Part shown: one piece after another, positions 62,553-64,000 of the stretch
Layout of the letters: each line of letters starts with the position of its first letter
Position numbering within the stretch: the first letter of the stretch is position 1
Origin: Marinilabiliaceae bacterium UBA5488
Lineage (GTDB): Bacteria > Bacteroidota > Bacteroidia > Bacteroidales > Marinilabiliaceae
Length of the DNA stretch: 64,000 bases
Assembly (NCBI GenBank): GCA_002427105.1
Contig: DIPM01000024.1
Coordinates: forward strand, 1-64,000
Direction: 5' to 3'
Program-made: the position numbers and the translations under genes
Notes under the pieces: model-generated
What the model saw: only the letters and a program-made list of their open reading frames with translations
Told to the model about the DNA's origin: nothing
The model's database searches: none

Positions 62553-62585
62553 AAAAAGAGCCGGAAGTCTATAATCTTCCGGCTC
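62553..62585 (-). terminator. Rho-independent terminator after gap
   Basis: GAGCCGGAAG (62558-62567) and CTTCCGGCTC (62576-62585) form a perfect 10-bp stem with an 8-nt loop. On the minus strand the stem is followed by TTTTT (62557-62553), 24 bp beyond the gap stop codon. Nothing else is seen in the rest of the 62395-62608 gap. Confidence 0.95.
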
Positions 62586-62608
62586 GAATTATGCTTAGTG
62601 CTTAATAA

Positions 62609-63622
62609 TTAAGCGTGGTCAACTTTGTACATGTGTTGGATAAGCTCAACAACCTTTGTAGAGTAACCCATTTCGTTGTCATACCAGCTAACAACTTTTA
62701 CGAAGTTGTCATTTAGTGAAATACCTGCTTCTGCATCAAATACTGAAGTCCTGGTTTCGCCAACAAAGTCGTTAGAAACAACAGCGTCTTCTGTGTAGCC
62801 AAGAACGCCTTTCAACGCTCCTTCAGAAGCTTCTTTCATAGCCTTGCAAATATCAGCATAAGATGCCGGTTTTGCCAAACGGCAAGTAAGGTCAACTACT
62901 GAAACGTCGGGGGTTGGAACACGGAAAGCCATACCAGTAAGTTTGCCGTTAAGCTCAGGAATAACTTTTCCTACTGCCTTAGCAGCACCTGTAGATGAAG
63001 GGATAATGTTCTGACCTGCGCCACGTCCACCTCTCCAGTCTTTCATTGAAGGACCGTCAACAGTCTTTTGAGTAGCTGTAGTTGCGTGTACTGTAGTCAT
63101 TAAACCTTCAACGATACCAAATTTGTCGTTCAGCACCTTTGCAATAGGAGCAAGGCAGTTGGTAGTACATGAAGCGTTAGATACAAACTGCATATCTTTA
63201 GTGTATTTGTCGAGGTTAACACCACAAACAAACATAGGAGTATCGTCTTTTGAAGGAGCTGACATAATAACTTTCTTTGCACCAGCGTCGATGTGAGCCT
63301 GGGCTGTTTTTTTGTCAAGGAAAAGACCTGTAGATTCTACAACATACTCTGCACCAACAGCATCCCACTTCAAGTCGGCCGGGTTTCTTTCTGAAGTAAC
63401 GCGGATAGTATTTCCGTTTACAACCAATTTTCCGTCTTTCACTTCTACAGTGCCGTTAAAACGACCGTGAGTAGAGTCATACTTAAGCATGTAAGCCATG
63501 TAGTTAACGTCAATAAGGTCGTTAATACCTACAATTTGTACATCTTTAAAGTTTTGAGCGGCGCGGAATACCAGGCGACCGATACGGCCAAAACCGTTGA
63601 TACCAATTTTAATTTTTGACAT
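62609..63622 (-). CDS. gap: Type I glyceraldehyde-3-phosphate dehydrogenase
   Basis: A 337-residue NAD-dependent glycolytic enzyme. ATG 63622 gives the family start KIGINGFGRIGRL; upstream in-frame codons to 63688 are not conserved. The Rossmann Asp35 in GINDL favours NAD. The catalytic Cys152 lies in SNASCTTNCLAP, with the His in TTVHATTATQ. The C-terminal SWYDNEMGYS is intact. A well-formed phylum-type promoter stands 77-108 bp upstream and a terminator directly follows, so it is monocistronic. Confidence 0.97.
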   Translation of the reverse strand: MSKIKIGINGFGRIGRLVFRAAQNFKDVQIVGINDLIDVNYMAYMLKYDSTHGRFNGTVEVKDGKLVVNGNTIRVTSERNPADLKWDAVGAEYVVESTGLFLDKKTAQAHIDAGAKKVIMSAPSKDDTPMFVCGVNLDKYTKDMQFVSNASCTTNCLAPIAKVLNDKFGIVEGLMTTVHATTATQKTVDGPSMKDWRGGRGAGQNIIPSSTGAAKAVGKVIPELNGKLTGMAFRVPTPDVSVVDLTCRLAKPASYADICKAMKEASEGALKGVLGYTEDAVVSNDFVGETRTSVFDAEAGISLNDNFVKVVSWYDNEMGYSTKVVELIQHMYKVDHA

Positions 63623-63698
63623 GTTTATCTGTTTTAAATGATTATTTGACTTGCTGAACGAATAAAAAATAGGAAAAAGCTGTTTCAAATTCGCCGTA

Positions 63699-63730
63699 CA
63701 AAATTATGAAATCATTAGCAAACGGTCAAA
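63699..63730 (-). promoter_or_regulatory. Bacteroidetes sigma-ABfr-type promoter of gap
   Basis: On the minus strand TTTG (63730-63727), a 20-nt spacer, then TAATTTTG (63706-63699). Both boxes match the phylum consensus TTTG, 19-20 nt, TAnnTTTG. Transcription would begin near 63692, leaving a leader of about 70 nt before the gap ATG. Confidence 0.75.
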
Positions 63731-63824
63731 CATTGTTAGGATTCATTTGCACTTGAAGTGTGAAATGAAGTTAATTATAAGTCTTTTATAGCCTTATAAT
63801 TAGATTTGGCGGCTTAGATTAACA

Positions 63825-63853
63825 AAAAAAGGAAATCATGGATTTCCTTTTTT
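63825..63853. terminator. Bidirectional rho-independent terminator
   Basis: AAAAAAGGAAATC (63825-63837) and GATTTCCTTTTTT (63841-63853) form a perfect 13-bp stem with a 3-nt loop. It lies 48 bp beyond the stop of the partial lipoprotein gene (minus strand) and insulates it from gap. Confidence 0.9.
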
Positions 63854-63901
63854 ATCAAATTGAGGGGCAATTTATTAAAGCTGAATATTGAAATATGCAG
63901 C

Positions 63902-64000
63902 TTAAGCCTTTGCCGGCAATTCGATATTTGTTTCAACTTGTCCGTACGCAGGGCAATCATCAAAGCTCTTGCAAGATGAAAACGCTAAAGCAACGAACAG
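63902..64000 (-). CDS. Small lipoprotein (partial, N-terminus off right edge)
   Basis: Read on the minus strand from the window edge: LFVALAFSSCKSFDDCPAYG, then a short tail ending in LPAKA and TAA at 63904-63902. The hydrophobic run plus AFSSC is a lipobox, and the mature protein would be only about 24 residues long. Tiny lipoproteins with a CPAYG element are common in Bacteroidetes, with no known function. The start codon lies outside the window. The following hairpin is its likely terminator. Confidence 0.6.
   Translation of the reverse strand: MFVALAFSSCKSFDDCPAYGQVETNIELPAKA

Noticed and set aside
63623..63688. N-terminal extension of gap by 22 residues
   Set aside because: The extension is not conserved in GAPDH, and the family start begins at 63622.

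Overview
The window looks like a chromosomal segment of a Bacteroidota bacterium, most likely Bacteroidales. The evidence is internal: three secreted enzymes with C-terminal type IX secretion (T9SS) sorting domains, a TonB-dependent receptor paired with a DUF4249 lipoprotein, a DUF3857 pair, short Bacteroidetes-type intergenic palindromes, and a gap promoter with the primary sigma pattern of this phylum (TTTG, 20 nt, TAATTTTG). Shine-Dalgarno sequences are mostly absent, as is normal for the phylum. No rRNA, tRNA, CRISPR array or transposase gene was seen.

Layout. 1-12.1 kb: a partial antitoxin-like gene, a MITE-like element of about 0.2 kb, ruvX and def, an unknown surface lipoprotein, a TonB receptor/DUF4249 pair, a small unknown protein and two tandem T9SS-type M1 aminopeptidases. 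12.5-17.8 kb: a GNAT-like gene followed by four tandem FemAB/BioF2-like acyltransferase paralogues. 18.1-47.4 kb: a long co-directional surface-glycan cluster. It holds an ABC lipid/oligosaccharide exporter, two WxcM/FdtA cupins, three DegT/DnrJ aminotransferases (one short), two hexapeptide acyltransferases, a fifth FemAB-like protein, about nine glycosyltransferases, a PIG-L deacetylase, a neuB-neuC-neuA set, a Wzy-like polymerase, a CapK/PaaK-like adenylate-forming enzyme, a divergent deacetylase-like protein, wecB-wecC and a PglC-like initiating phosphoglycosyl transferase. 47.5-64 kb: mostly housekeeping or envelope genes (dps, two DUF3857 proteins, aconitase, a small Ala/Pro-rich lipoprotein, a T9SS pectate lyase, fumC, a methyltransferase, a membrane glycosyltransferase, a membrane mannosyltransferase-like gene broken by an in-frame amber codon, and gap).

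How the genes fit together. The cluster appears to build a repeat unit that includes a nonulosonic acid (NeuB/C/A), N-acetylmannosaminuronate (WecB/C) and 3-amino or 4-amino deoxysugars (cupins plus aminotransferases plus hexapeptide acyltransferases). A PglC-like enzyme would start it on undecaprenyl phosphate, several GT-A and GT-B enzymes would extend it, and Wzy would polymerise it. The only flippase candidate in view is the ABC transporter. The most unusual part is the number of N-acyltransferase-type proteins (four tandem FemAB-like, one more FemAB-like, one GNAT-like) together with deacetylases and a carboxylate-activating enzyme. This suggests heavy acyl or aminoacyl decoration of amino sugars, which is inference.

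Other points of note: a nonsense codon replacing a probable Trp codon in the GT39-like gene, a DUF3857 pair in which one member has lost its catalytic residues, and a lipoprotein carrying two copies of a conserved His/Cys motif.
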